Source: Seison nebaliae
Taxonomy: Eukaryota; Rotifera; Pararotatoria; Seisonacea; Seisonidae
Assembly (NCBI GenBank): GCA_023231475.1
Contig: JALJEE010001195.1
Span: forward strand, 1-55,573
Direction: 5' to 3'
Length of the DNA stretch: 55,573 nt
Shown: positions 10,909 to 23,989 of the stretch, piece after piece
Position numbering within the stretch: position 1 is the stretch's first letter
Layout of the letters: each line of letters opens with the position of its first letter
The notes under the pieces: model-generated
What the model was told of the DNA's origin: nothing
What the model saw: only the letters and a program-made list of their open reading frames with translations
Databases searched by the model: none
Made by a program: the position numbers and the translations under genes

Positions 10909-13880
10909 TCTCTCCCACTCTTAAAATAAAAAAGATTTCGTAATATCAAATATTTATGAACCAAATTAATATATAAAAGAGAAAGTATTCTTTCTAATTA
11001 TTCAACTTATTCTTTTCCTTCTCACACAAGAGAAGAGATAGAACTTTATTCGAATTTATTCCTTCGTTCAATCTTCTCTAATTTCCATCTCGAACATTCT
11101 GTACAGATACATTGATCTTATGCAACAGATTCCCTGTTATACAGTCATCGATCGATGTGCTAAGAACATCATTCAAGTTCAATATTTCTTCTTCGAACAG
11201 TTCTACTTACTTCGAATGATTTGGAAATCTTTTAGAGTAATCGAATTATTTGTCGAAAGGAAAGATGAAGTGAAAGATAGTTGTATCTTTCTCCTGATTG
11301 TCATTGTATCAATGAAACGTACCAAATCCAACAGGCAAACAGGAACAATTATTGAACAAAACGAGCGAATGTTTCAGGTTAATCCCAATTTCATTCTTAT
11401 AAATTTCCTCTCTGTTCTATCTATTATCATCATCAACATCATCAACATCGTTCCTTTTTATATGTTTTATTTTGTCAAACTGTATCAAATTATGTACATA
11501 GTTCAGATTGTTGTACTTGATAAAATAGATAACACAATTATTCCATTAAAACAACCAAGTAATATTTCGTGTTCTTATGTAGAATATGTAGAAACAATTC
11601 TGTAACAATCTCTCCAACTGATAATCGATCTTCTGTGTTTAGTAAGTCTTATCTGTTACCAACTGATGGTATTTACATTAGTTCAATCCATCAATATATT
11701 CATCTGAAATCTGGAATTAGATTTCAAAGAAGAATCAGAAGTACATCGCTTTCACAATCGTCAACTTCATTTTCTTCATAAACAACAAAATATTCAGTTG
11801 TTAGTCGATTAGTCGTCAATTATTTAGGGTTCATCTTAATATAACACCTATAGAAATTGGGAGTAATTCAAGGATTTTCATTTACGACTACTGTTGGGAA
11901 TATTTATGAATCATCATCTTCTAAGAGTGTAATAGTTGGAGAATATGTAATTAAATTAATTGAACGAATAATGGGAAGAATGCAACATTTCCCTATTATT
12001 TCACTTCTGAATAATGTTCCATTAATGAGTTCCTTCTATTCGTTCTTTGAATGATGAATGTTAAACAAAAATAATGGGCATCAATCAATGATATCCGTTT
12101 GCAATAACGACAATTATCACTGGACGAGTGGAAGTTTTTATTAAATTAATTTCCTTCAATAAAACATAGATAAATGGTAAATTGAAGTGGATGAAGTAGA
12201 TTTATGAGAAGAAAGGACAAAAGAAACATCAGACAAAATCGATTTAATCAATTCAGACTATAATCTAATCTTAATATCATTATCAGGTATCTTAATATAA
12301 TTCCAATATATTTGCTGTTTCATAATGGCTCTCTTGTTTCCATGATTCTTTGGTCCTATATTCGATTTATATGTCGTTCATAAGGATTTTCTTCCGCTAT
12401 CAATTAATTTCCCAATAACGAAAAAACAGAACTTTATTAAGTGATAGATAGATAGACCTTTTATAAGTATTATTTACCGAAAAACTTCCATATCTTCTCT
12501 AAAACGAGTAATATTATGCGATGAATATATATAGGAAGATTCCCTTCTTCCAACTTTTCATCAAAATCATTATCATCATCCGTTTTAACACATAAAGGTA
12601 TTTATTGCACAGATATTCAATGCTTGTTGTCTATCATCAGATGCTATTTGATGAATGTGAATTGAGATGGGAAGAATTGATGATTCATTTTCGTACGTTT
12701 CTCCAACTCGCTACAATTCAATTTTGTTCCTGTTCATCGTTTCCAGTAATTACTTCCGGCCAACTTCTTCCCGAAGTTACTTTGATGATAACAATTCGAC
12801 TGTTGAATAATAGCTATGATTACTTCATTCGATTCCTTCCTATTATCGCTTTCCATATTTCATGGCAGTTCATTTCCCGAAATATTCGCTTTTATAAATT
12901 TGTTCCAATTCAAAAAGTTTCTCATTTTATCTATCTTCCCCTACCCAAAAACATATTATCAAGATCAATGCATATATACAAGAATAAATGTTCCATTGCT
13001 TCATTTACACAATAACAGTGTTAACGAAAGAGAATGTGGAAAACATTTGACTTTCCCTCCTTCTCCCAAATGCACATTTCATGTCTATCAGATGCGAAAT
13101 AGTTGATTGATTCAATTTGTTTTCTTTTCCACATAAAGTTTGGACGTTATCATTCACGTTTATCCAAAATTTTCGTTTTTCCCAATTCCAGTTTTTTTAA
13201 GAAGAATATGAGAAGAATGCTTATGGGATTTTGGACAACGTATGGCCCCTAAACAACAAATCTCATCAGTATATCCCAAATAGAAAGAGAATTGAATAGG
13301 AAAAGTCTTATACATACGATATGAAGCGGAAAAGTAGTAGTCGAATGTAATAAAGAATCTCATTCATATTTATGAATGGATTCATTTATTTATTCTTAAA
13401 GTTCATCGCCATCACTCATTGAGATGAATGAATAGTCGTATGCATTAATGCGAAGGAAAAATGTGAATGGATGAGTGATTTGTTCGAAATTCGAATAAAT
13501 TTCCAATCTTTTCTTTCTTTTCCCCCTTTTTTTTTCTTCGAAAAAAAAGATAATAATTTTAACACAAAATCTTTTTCTAATCGTTCAACTTTCTATTCTT
13601 TCTTTTTATATTCTTGAACAATTATTTTTATTGTGTATCAATTCAGCTTCATTAAAAGTAATTTTAATCTAATGGGAATTAAATGCAGGAAAATTATATT
13701 CATAATATAATAATAATAATCCTTTTCGGTTATTGACCTTGCCATTCCGTTATTTTTAATGACTAATTGTTCCAGATGTTAGGCAATTCCTGATTGATGA
13801 TATTTATAAGGGGAATATATGAGATGTGCATATATCATTCGAGAAAAAAACATTTATACTAAATCTTCTTTTTTTTCCAT
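10909..13880. other. Unresolved region with weak coding candidates
   Basis: Several ORFs lie here: 11120-11605 with a true ATG, 11569-11781, 11857-12054 and 12605-13015. None carries a motif I recognise and they do not chain convincingly. One possible splice (donor about 11278, acceptor about 11335) joins 'KDEVKDS' to 'KQEQLLNKTSECFR', suggesting real exons of a helical protein. The rest is AT-rich with poly-pyrimidine tracts. It could be long introns and exons linking to the orphan exon at 13888. Confidence 0.3.
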
Positions 13881-13887
13881 TTTTAGC

Positions 13888-14041
13888 ATTGGATTGAATC
13901 AATTTTTAAGATACTTCTGAGATCATGCGATGATAATTCCATCCAAAGCATGTTCGCTCGCCAATTGGATGAAGAGGCGAAATTGCGATTCAAACTTCTC
14001 TTTTCCAAATTGGAAAATAATGAAAATAAAAGGATTATAAG
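13888..14041 (+). CDS. Orphan internal exon(s) of an unidentified helical protein
   Basis: After a strong acceptor (TTTTTTTTCCATTTTTAG ending 13887) the frame reads 'HWIESIFKILLRSCDDNS' then 'MFARQLDEEAKLRFKLLF' and meets a donor GTAATTTG after 14041. A following exon after CCATAG at about 14167 could read 'NYVYPATPEETTSETSAE' and stop, although the simplest phase does not match. Composition is clearly coding. The parent gene is unknown: it may belong to the region upstream or be a 5' part of the Ser-rich gene that starts at 14524. Confidence 0.4.
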
Positions 14042-14523
14042 TAATTTGAGCTAACTATTTTAAAATAAATTTCCTTCATTTTCCCCCCATTTTTTCTGAC
14101 TCTCTCCCACTCTTATTGTTGTTGAGTCAAATCGATTTTGTTTCTTTTTGCCATCATTATTCCATAGAATTATGTTTATCCCGCTACTCCGGAAGAAACA
14201 ACGAGTGAAACATCTGCTGAATAGGGAACCGAAGTAAAAATATATTTTTGTAAATTTTACAGAGTGGGAATATTTCTCTTACAGTTTTAACCACTTGAGA
14301 AAGAAAGGAAGTGGAAATTAAATTTCTTTAAATTCTCATTTAATCGAGTGAGATAAACAAGAAAAAATAGAAAAAAAATGAAAATTAACCTGTTTTCCGA
14401 TCTATTGGTTCTATCATTGGAATGAATCAATTTTGTTCTCTAAATCCTTTTCTTGTTTTAATTAGAATCTCTTTATTAATTTTCATGAAATTGTGAGTAA
14501 AATTTAATTTTCCTAAAAGGAAA

Positions 14524-17500
14524 ATGGTTGACAATGTCACCGATGATCCAATGGAAACTCCTGTCGATATAGAACCGAATGCAAAATATTTAGCTGAATC
14601 CAACGAAACTTCATCTGAAGAACTTTCTCACGAAATCCAAGACGATGACGAACAGAATGATTTAGAGAACTTATTTTTGCTATCGGTAAACGATTTCAAA
14701 ACGTTTATTCGTGATCCGGACAGTCAATGGTTTTAATTGTCTCTTAGAATTGTCAACATTTCAATTTCTTATTCCGTTAATAGGTTAATTGGAACGAATG
14801 GGAATTCAACTCGGTTACAACTGAAAAAAGAATTAAGCTTCTCAAATTCTGTTAATTTCAATAACTTATCAATGAACAGCGATGGGAATGATGACGAATA
14901 TGAGAATAATATGAAAGTTTCAAAATCGATGAGCCATTTCCAATCCGACAATTCATTAATCGAAAGATTAGATATGTTGAGTCAAAGTTAATGACATTAA
15001 TTCATCTTTAACGATGTCGTTTCACATCATTTTTCATATGGTCTTATTAGGTCGACATTCAATAGCGCTAAAATTGGGAGGTAAACGGATTTCTAAATCT
15101 CCAATTCAAAGTTTGTTTTTCTATTTTTTCTTATATGTCCGGTATTTCTGGTGTAATGGATTTGGGAAGTGAAAAATCAAATTATTTTTGAGTTAAGAGA
15201 GACACATGTATATTAGTAAATAGAAGAATTTTATGTTAACATTTGATTTGATGAAATTTCTCAAAAGGTTTAAAGGAGAATTCAATTTAATAACATCATC
15301 AGATCAGTAGTAAGAAGGAAAGCGTTCTGATAGAACATCATAGATTGGAAGGTAGTTGAAATTTTGTCTGACGGTATTCGTTCTCTATCATTTCCTTCAA
15401 TGCCATATTTGTGGACTTCGAATAATCACATTGGGTGATGTGAGAAAAAAATGTGAAAGGAGATAGGGAATAATGAATGAATGAAGAATATTAGTTTTTT
15501 ATAATTTTGAAAAAATTGTTGGGTTAATTGGTTTAATTAATTTCATTCTTCATGTTCAGCATTGGACGACGGTGAGGAAAGTGATGTTTTGCAAACGTCG
15601 CTATATTCGTCTTCTTCATTAGTTTATGATCATGAAGTGAACAATTGTACGAAACCAGTAGTACAGAGATCAGCAATTCCTTTATCACCGAAAACGATGG
15701 GATTACAACATTCTCCTTTCTCCTCCTCTTCTATTAACGTTCTCTTCTCACAATATCAACGACAACAACCTCCGAATCCTTCGTCTTCCTTCTCCACATC
15801 TTCGTCCTACATTTCTCTTATGAGTCGAAGTACGGATGATAGTGGTTATTTCGATTTCAATCATCATCCAACTACATCTCATAATTCATTATATCAACGA
15901 TATTGTCCATTGAATAATGATCTGAATTCAATCAACAAATACAATTCTTCATTAATTTTCGACAGTTTCGTTTATTATCATCAACTCTATCGAATGAGGA
16001 ATAGTTTAACTAAAACGTCTTCCGTTGATAATAATGACATTGGCACAATGTTACATTCATCTTCCATTTATTCTCTCATTAATAATCTCCATATGGAAAT
16101 TAATGATATTCGAACAAGTACCAGAAAGATGTTAAAAGAAACGAATTTCCCAAATTTTGTTCCAGTAACCAAATTCTCAATTTCTCCCGATATCATGGAA
16201 GAGATTAAACTTCTAAAAAATTCCAAACAAAAAAACAGATCCGATGATGAGACTGAATGGGAAGAGAATTGTGAGAATGACCAACTTCCTCGGGAAATGA
16301 GTGAACGTGAACGAATGATCATCGAACAAGAAAAGAAAATTTTGGAGAAAATTAGTTTTCTCAAACGACAAAGAATAACCACAAAAAATTCAATAAAAAC
16401 TCCGAGTAAAATCAATAAAAATAATGAAGACAAATTGACAACCATCACATCGATCGATAGTAACCAAAATAATGAAAACTTGTGTGAAGGTAGGAAATTT
16501 TTGACATTTAAAAAGAAAAAAGCCAAATGCACCAATATCATTAAAACGATAACTCCTGGAAATTTGAGATTAAATAAGAAATTGGAAGAAGAAAAATTGA
16601 AGAATGTCAAAGAGAAGATGAAATATGACAAATCATTAAATGAAGGAAAAGTGGATCAAATGACAACGTCATTCATTAGGAAACCTTCAGCTGTCCACAA
16701 GAATTTCCTTCAAAAAAACCAAAAATTAAAACGTCCCGACTCTCTCCACATTTCTGGAAGTCACTACAATTCAAAGGAAACTGATGATACCGATGACGGA
16801 AATGGAGAAGTGAATGAGAATGATTTAATGAAACTTCTCCTCCCATCGAACGAGAAAGACAAATTTGTTGCCCAATATTCGGCTTTACCAAAATCAGATA
16901 CGAATGATACTTTATCTGTAGCTAATTCGGTAGGAACAATCGTGAAACGACGTTGTCCTTCAAAAGCTGAAATGAAGAACGGGCCTGTAATACTCAGACC
17001 CAAGACGAGAGATGACAGATCAAAATTATGTAGAAGTGCATTTTACGAGCGGAAAGAAGAGAAACATATATCTTCGATGAATCTTCCAAGTTCAATTGAT
17101 AATGATGGAATGTTAACTTCAGGTGCATTAACTAATATAACGACACCAGATACGCCAACATATAATTTGGAAGAATATTTGAAAAATATGAAACAATTTC
17201 AATTTCAACCGTTGAACAAATCTGCCCGATTAGTTTTTCCTGCATCAGATGAAGACGATGAGAATCAATCAGATCTATTGTTTAATAATAAAGTGATGGA
17301 AACATCGATTACTACTTCCATTGGAAGTGTTTCGTCTTTGGGTTTCAATCGAAATGAGAATAAACACATTTTTTCCTTTCCGTCTCAACTTCTACCCGAG
17401 AAGAAATTTAAAGAGAATGACAATGATGAAAATGATTTCCTGAATAAGAGAGATACACCATTAGATGGTGCTTATTTCTCGCCTGTTGATTTTTCTTCAT

Positions 17501-20500
17501 CGTCTTCTGGAGATCAACAACACTCAGACAAAGATGATGGAATGATAGATGGATTAGGGTTCGAATGGGAAAATGAATGGAGTGATGAAACATGTCGAAA
17601 TGAATTATCTCAAGATGAAGATGAAAGTAATTATGGTGAAATGAGAATGATAAATAAAATGAATGAAGCATATCGAACACCATCTCACTCATCTGAGAGA
17701 TCTATTAAACAATTGTCCGATATCGAATCATTAGATACTTATCTGGTTGGAAATGACAATCCAAAGAAGAATTTCGTTAATGGAATTAATCATGAACGAA
17801 TGAAATCTATTCCTCAATCATCAGCCTTAAAAATCGCCATGGAAATGGAAGAGCGATTGATAAAGAATATGAAACGTATTTCGACAACAAAAAAACGTGA
17901 AGATAAGTTAGGGGAAGAGCAGCAACAAAAGAAGAGACAATTCAAACCTCTTTATTCCATCTTCCAACGGAAGAGACCAGCCATACATAACTCAAACACT
18001 TCTCTCCATATGAACACGAATGTTGGTGAGAAAATCGAGAATAAATTAGAAGTAAGAAAACCAATAACTTTCTCTAAACGCAATCGATTAAATGGTAAAT
18101 TTCCTTCATTTCCTCCAACTGTTTGTTTATTTTGTTCTTCCCCGTTTATTTTTAACTATTCTTCTTATCTACTTATTGGATGGGAAAGAATATCTTCATT
18201 TCTCCTTTTTATTTCTTTTCATTGTCATTTCACTTCCAGCATGAGTGCTATGTATTTGTCGTCAATATCCAATTATTTTGTGTTTCTTATCATTGCTATT
18301 GTCTTCTCACAAACTTTCTTTTATTTCTCAACTTTCGTTTGAATTCCTTAATCGTTTGACATTAAAACAATTTTACTATATATTTTAAGAGAAAAATTTT
18401 AAAGATTGCGGTAGAATTTAGAAAGAATAGGAATCTCTTAGTATGTTTTTGAATATCAATCAGTTTTTCTGTTTGTGAATTGTGAATTGAATGGAAAAAT
18501 TTTGTAGAAAAATTTTGTAAAAAGATAAAGAAAATTTCTTTTTGTTTTATGATAATATTATGAAGAAATCAGTTCTCAACTACTTCTACCAAATGGAATT
18601 GTTAACGATTGTGGATATGTTTCTCTTCTACGCTCTCGATCTCGTGATGCATTGAAGTCATTGGAAGAAGACATTTTATATCCGATTAATATGAGGGAAA
18701 ATAGTGGAAGTGAAGGATCATTGGGTCGATTAGGTATGTCATTTCCACCATCAGATTTCACTGCTGTTACTCTTAGTCATCATCACCAATTAGTGAAGAA
18801 GACATTGGATTATATTTTATTTTACTTGTTCTCGAGGCACAAATTGATTTACCTTCGAAAGAAGGCAAATAATTCTGGAAAATATTATTTCACTTTTATA
18901 TCTTTTTACGTTTCTTTTCACATCTAATCTGACGAGAATGAAAATCTAATATATGATTTCAGCTTGATTTTATCGCACACTTTACATTATATTATTTCAA
19001 ATATTTTTGTGATTATTTTATTTTCGATTCATTGCTACTACTAATTGATTTGTTCTTTTTTTTTTGTGTTGTGCATAATAACTGTATGATAATCTAATTT
19101 CATATTATTTTTCTTTTTCAAATAATTTAGAGGATGAGAGAAGGAATACATCAATCAAATCCATATCTTCCAACTGTTTGGAACCTTCGTCCTCTTATGG
19201 AAATCAGACGTACCATCACAAATTGAATGAAACTCGTAGTCCCAGTAAAGAAAGATCATCGTCGCGGGATAAAATGAAGAATCGTCCATTCGTCAATCCA
19301 CATGACTTTGAAAAGTTCCGTAATATGGTCGCTAACGTTGAAGCAAATCGACAACGAAGTCGTTCAAATAGTCAACAAAAATCTGGTTATGTTTCTGATG
19401 GTTCCAGTACGAATGTGTCGCCAATTCCTCAAGACACATTGAGAAGAGCAGAATGCCGTTACAACAAAAACTTGAATCGAACAATTCATGCTCAACTGAA
19501 CACAAAATTGACAAATCGTCAAATTCCACTCAACGAACTTACAGATGGACAATCAAACGAAGATGTGTCTGGCATTTATCATGTAAAAAATAGTAAAAAA
19601 GATTTCAATCGTTTTCGTAATTCCAATGGTGAGTTATTCTTTTAAAGCTAATTTTATTTGATAATTTTTTGTTTGTTCGTTTTGTCTGTGGATATTGATT
19701 TTATTAATTTTGTTTTAGTTTTCTAATAATTTTCTTTTTGTGTTACCTTGATGTAGGTGGAATTTATAATAGTAAGCCGCCGTTACCTATGAATGGGAAT
19801 TTGATAGGGAAACATCAACAATCACATCTTCTACAAACGTCGTCCTCAAATTATTCGGAGAAGTCGATCAGTAAGAATTTTTCAGAAGTCATCAATTGTG
19901 ATCAATTAACAACGCCCATCAGGTTGATAGAAATTTTATGAGAATTATCTCAGAATTTCTTTTATTTTCTCGTCTCCTTTGGTGTTTTGTGCATGAAAAT
20001 TGTATTTGCGATTTTTACCCATTTCTTTTTTTTATCAATCGAATTTAATAATTCCTTATTTTTGTTGCAGATCGTCTTCCGCATCTAACACGATTTCGAA
20101 ATCGCGGTTGAAACCACCGTCAACTATTCAAAATTCTTGTTCATTACAGCTTTCTTCCCAAGAAAAAAATAAAACGAAATCTCATTGCAATCTTGGAATC
20201 GATCAAAGAATATCTAATAATAAAATTTATTCATCAAACTCTCATCACTCTCGACTAAAGAGTCATGCATTTAGTGATGACGACGACGAGTATGAGGAGA
20301 ATATGAGAAATAATAATGAAGAAAATTTTGTGTATGAAGATGAACATGTGATGGATTATGGAGAGAATGATAAATTGAAAAATTGGGGAAAAGAAACAAA
20401 TGAAAAGAATGAACAGTCGATCGATTTTCATAAAGAATTGAATGTAGAAGAGAATTCGAAGAGTCAGAATATTCAAAATAAAAGGAAATTCTTAGAACTT

Positions 20501-21349
20501 CGTCGTAAGACTATAACAAAAGAAAGTGGGGCAATTATTTCGGGAATAAGACGACCATCCACTTCTCCCAATTCATCCAGAGCAATTAGTTCTAACACCC
20601 AATCTACACTTCCACATTCGTCCTTAGTCTCTACATCAACACGCAACAAAAAATTATCAACGTCCATATATAAAGAAGTGCGAGATAATTCCCCTTCCAT
20701 GTCTCAAGTTTCTTCGTCCACAACCGTGAATCGACCACTGGAAATCATTTCAACTTGTTCACCATCAAACCGAATAAGTGGGTCGGTGAGGAAACCAACA
20801 GGAAATCCAAGTCGGAAATTATCGTATACGGTTGCCACATTGAAGAATCGTCAAATGAATTCGAACGACCAATTATCATTTTCAAATGTTCAAGATAATA
20901 ATAAACTTTTGACAACGTCTCTCATTTCTCAAGTAAGTGATTCATCTGATTCAATAACTCGACGCCCAACCGTCGGCCATACAGCGAAAGGTGTTCCAGT
21001 CATTGCACCGTTCGAAGACATTGATAGTGGAATTTCTTCGTTTAATCTCAATGGAAAAGTTAAATATCCTGAAACTACATTTTCTTCATCATTCTATTCG
21101 CGACGAGACGAAGAAATTGACGAATCTCATCCTACTTCCTATTCGAATGAACAGTTAATAACACCTAACGTGACGAGAGGAAATTTCCAATCGAAGTTAA
21201 AACCGATCTCATATATCAACAAACCAGGCTTCTCTTCTGAAGCAACACATCGAACACATCTACCGACAGAAAGACTATATTCCAAAACTGGAATAAACAC
21301 ATTTTCGAAAATGAGATTGAGTTCAAAGCATTTGAATAGCCAGCACTAA
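14524..21349 (+). CDS. Large Ser-rich, low-complexity (disordered) protein, seven or more exons
   Basis: Exons 14524-14729, 14784-14986, 15560-18094, 18573-18733, 19131-19628, 19757-19922 and 20071-21349 were traced, about 1680 codons, ending at TAA 21347-21349. Phases agree except between the third and fourth exons, where a short exon or another donor must be missing (18095-18572). The protein starts acidic ('MVDNVTDDPMETPVDIEP'). It has Ser runs, 'DSGYFDF', a charged helix ('SERERMIIEQEKKILEKI'), 'GYVSDGSSTNVSP', and basic Ser/Pro tracts ('KSRLKPPSTIQ', 'RPTVGHTAKGVPVIAPFED'). This suggests a phospho-regulated cytoskeletal or scaffold protein, but I recognise no family. ATG 14524 follows an in-frame AT-rich leader. 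Introns are longer here (54-573 nt) than elsewhere in the window. Confidence 0.65.
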
Positions 21350-21729
21350 ACATGACACCTTAAGTCGTTTGCTTCATTTGTCTTCCCCATTTATATTTCC
21401 TTTCTTTTCTTCACGAAACTCACATTTCCTGTAAATCATTTGCGTCTCGTGTTACATTCTTTGTCTCTACTTTCACCTCAGTAATTAATTGGGAAATTTC
21501 ATTATCATTTATTCATATTCGTCTTCGTTTTAATACGTCTATATTATGATCACATCGAACGAATCACCAAGTTCTAAGAGTTTCAAGAATATTTTATTCG
21601 AATATAATTCTCATTAATGAAATTAATTTAAGTCTATTTATTCAATTCAAATAAAATATTTTAAATTTTGCCTTCTGAATCCAAAGTTCAATTTATTGAT
21701 ATCAGCATTATTACAAAAATCATCGTCTC
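21350..21729. other. 3' flank of the Ser-rich gene
   Basis: An AT-rich non-coding stretch with an AATAAA at about 21650. No gene is seen. Confidence 0.5.
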
Positions 21730-21968
21730 TATCATGGACATTTTTTGAAAAAAGATTCTGGAAAGTTAATGTAGAAAGAGTTAAAATAAAAGGAAAAACC
21801 TTCAACAACGGTCGTTCTTCGTGTCCATTCCTTACAATATTGAGAATATCGATTTTTTCCCAGGGAAACCAAGTTTGTCTCCTTTCCACAACATATTTTC
21901 TTTCTTAGAACTCCTACGTCTCTCAAATAGGTGATTAATTCCTTCGATTTTTCAAAAAAACGGTTCAT
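21650..21968 (-). mobile_element. Possible ISXO2/Merlin-like transposase N-terminal fragment
   Basis: From ATG 21968 the minus strand reads 'ELITYLRDVGVLRKKICCG', then a basic stretch and 'TTVVEGFSFYFNSF'. This is reminiscent of Merlin (ISXO2-type) transposases, where a 'L.d.Gll....C..C' finger precedes 'r.S...gsFF.ns'. Only one Cys pair is visible. A frame switch (possible splice with acceptor CCAG near 21764) gives a different tail ending at 21650. No catalytic core follows. Similarity is by eye and weak. Confidence 0.35.
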
Positions 21969-22406
21969 GGCACGATGGACGGTGTTGTTATTTGTTGTGA
22001 AAACGGATGGGGCTGGGTATAAGATGATAGAAGATGAGATTGGAGATGGAAGTTTAATATAATATTTGGTTGATAATTTACTTTTCTTGTGATCTTGTGA
22101 ATTATCTTTTCAGGTGAAGGATGGTGGTCACTTTCTTCGACATAATCTGAAGACAGACGTTTTTTCCTGAAAACCATTCTGATTATTATGTATTTTTATT
22201 ACGTAATTAAATTATAATAATTAAACTAACATTGAAAATTTTAATTGATTTGATTGAAATTTGACTGAATTTTAATTGAATTTAGAAATTAGTTAATTGA
22301 TAAAGCTTAAAGTTTTGAAATTTTATTTCAAAAAATTTATAGAAAAAAAGTGATAAATCAAAAATCTAAAAACACTTACTTGTTAAGAATTTCAAGCTCT
22401 ACCTAT

Positions 22407-22731
22407 ATGTTAAGTTTCAGAAGAATTAAAAATTTTGTATTTTGTAGTACAAAATTTGTATACCAAACAGACTTTTACCGAATTGAGACATTAAATAAAT
22501 ATTACCATTTTTCCTTTCGTATAAATCACATTTGCTCAAAGAAAGCAATAGCTAACACTCGCAATAAGACAAATTTGTCAGAGTATGACAAGGAAGATAT
22601 AAGATACGAAGAATTAGAATATCTGAGGATTTTATTATTCTATAAAGTGAGTTCTTAAGCCTAATAATTATGTCTTTTTTGTGATGTCCATTACTCTACT
22701 ACAGCCGTTTGTGACTTATCCGTTTCTTTAA
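22407..22731 (+). CDS. Small protein with possible mitochondrial presequence (2 exons, 88 aa)
   Basis: Exon 1 is 22407-22646 (ATG to donor GTGAGT) and exon 2 is 22705-22731 (acceptor CTACTACAG, then nine codons including TAA). The 58-nt intron joins 'RILLFYK' to 'PFVTYPFL'. The N-terminus 'MLSFRRIKNFVF' is basic and amphipathic with no acidic residues for about 25 positions, like a mitochondrial targeting sequence. The C-terminal half is acidic and helical ('SEYDKEDIRYEELEYLR'). No family is recognised. It lies at the edge of the transposon-rich tract, so it may instead be noise. Confidence 0.4.
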
Positions 22732-23034
22732 GGTCTCGCTTTTGTTTCATAAAACTAAAAGAATAAAACCGTCGCACAACAGGTAAAATGATGTGTAATA
22801 AAATTATAGGGTAATTTCGATGACGAAGTTCGAAATAGAAATAAAATACAGATGGAAAGTAGTGACTGTTGAATAGGAATATAAATTGATTGGGAGAAAT
22901 CGAGTAAGAATAAAATTTATTATAGTTATATTTTATACTTATTATATTATTATTAATTATTGAAAGACGAATACAAATTACAACAATTTGTTATTCATAT
23001 ATTTTATACTTTCGACTTTTATGATTTGATTGTT

Positions 23035-23283
23035 TTATTGACTAGTTTTTATACGATGTCCAATATATCCAATAACATACGACATTAACATACTTATTAT
23101 AGTACGAGGTAACCTTACACTATTTGATAATTTTTTTTCCAATAGACACTTTTCGTTTATTTTAGAGTTGAAAGAGGAGAGGACGTAACATATTCCATAG
23201 ACCACTCCCCCAAATAAGGCGAATGGGGAGTGGATCTTTTGGAATATGTTATGAAGAGACAAGAAGAACTAAAAAGGGAGACG
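23035..23283 (-). CDS. Candidate terminal exon with two hydrophobic segments
   Basis: After an acceptor-like CTCCCTTTTTAG (around 23284 on the minus strand) the frame is open to TAA at 23035, with two hydrophobic helices ('FALFGGVVYGICYVLSSF' and 'TIISMLMSYVIGYIGH') separated by a Lys-rich loop. No ATG or upstream exon was found. A strong hairpin (23186-23251) lies inside it, so the open frame may be fortuitous. No gene is seen in 22732-23034. Confidence 0.2.
23186..23251. other. Two-stem hairpin (inverted repeat)
   Basis: The outer arms 23186-23196 and 23241-23251 pair perfectly (11 bp). The inner arms 23202-23210 and 23225-23233 pair perfectly (9 bp), separated by small unpaired bulges and closed by a 14-nt loop. 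The size would fit a small-RNA precursor or a transposon remnant. No expression evidence is possible from sequence. Confidence 0.6.
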
Positions 23284-23726
23284 AGGGTCCAACTCCCTCA
23301 ATAGAGTTGACAAAGGTACGAGGAGTTTTACTTTAAATCCGATTTATCTTTTATTTATGTTTAGTAACTAAAAAGTGGGTAAGATGATGCAGAAAATTAA
23401 GATGCTAACAACTTGTAAGATGGATTTAAGAGGCAAGTAAGAAAATGGATGGAACGTTCTTGAACTTAATGGTTATAAAATGTGTATACGTGTATCTAAA
23501 CAATTTTTTCGTAACATTGAATATTCTTCAAAATTTATCTGATTTAAAATTTTATAGTTAAAATTATAGTCTTAAGAAATAAAGTTGAATTATAATTCTT
23601 TAATCTTTTATTTGAATATATTTATAATTAAGTTTATTAATAAGTTGATTTATAATTGAAATATTAAGATTATTCTCTATTATCTGTTAATTAATCTGGA
23701 CAGCTTGTCCGAGTCAGTTTGTACAT

Positions 23727-23781
23727 TATGTTTTCCCTTGACAAATTTCATACAGTATAGTATACTGTATGTTTTCCCTTG
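23727..23781. repeat. 23-bp palindrome between 14-bp direct repeats
   Basis: An 11-bp perfect inverted repeat (catacagtata, centre g at 23760) spans 23749-23771. The direct repeat 'tatgttttcccttg' lies at 23727-23740 and 23768-23781. The arrangement looks like a fold-back duplication or transposon end. Confidence 0.7.
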
Positions 23782-23989
23782 CCAATCTCATTCTCCATCT
23801 CCAGATTTTTACCGATGTCTCTGACGATTTGGTTGTCATCGATATCGCTGCTTGATTATCACTAACGAGGGAACATCCACCTAAAGAGATGGAAAACATT
23901 AAAAATTTTTATAGCATCTTATATAACATTAATTTTAAGAATTTTTGGTGCAATCAAAATGGACACTCGGTCTTCTATAAGTACCATAA

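Noticed and set aside
16068-16631. 187-aa open frame antisense to the Ser-rich gene
   Set aside because: Shadow of the plus-strand coding frame, Phe/Leu/Ser-rich from antisense codons, with a non-AUG start.
22010-22177. 70-aa minus-strand frame with a true ATG
   Set aside because: His/Ser/Pro-rich without conserved features; it does not join the Merlin-like frame in a convincing phase.
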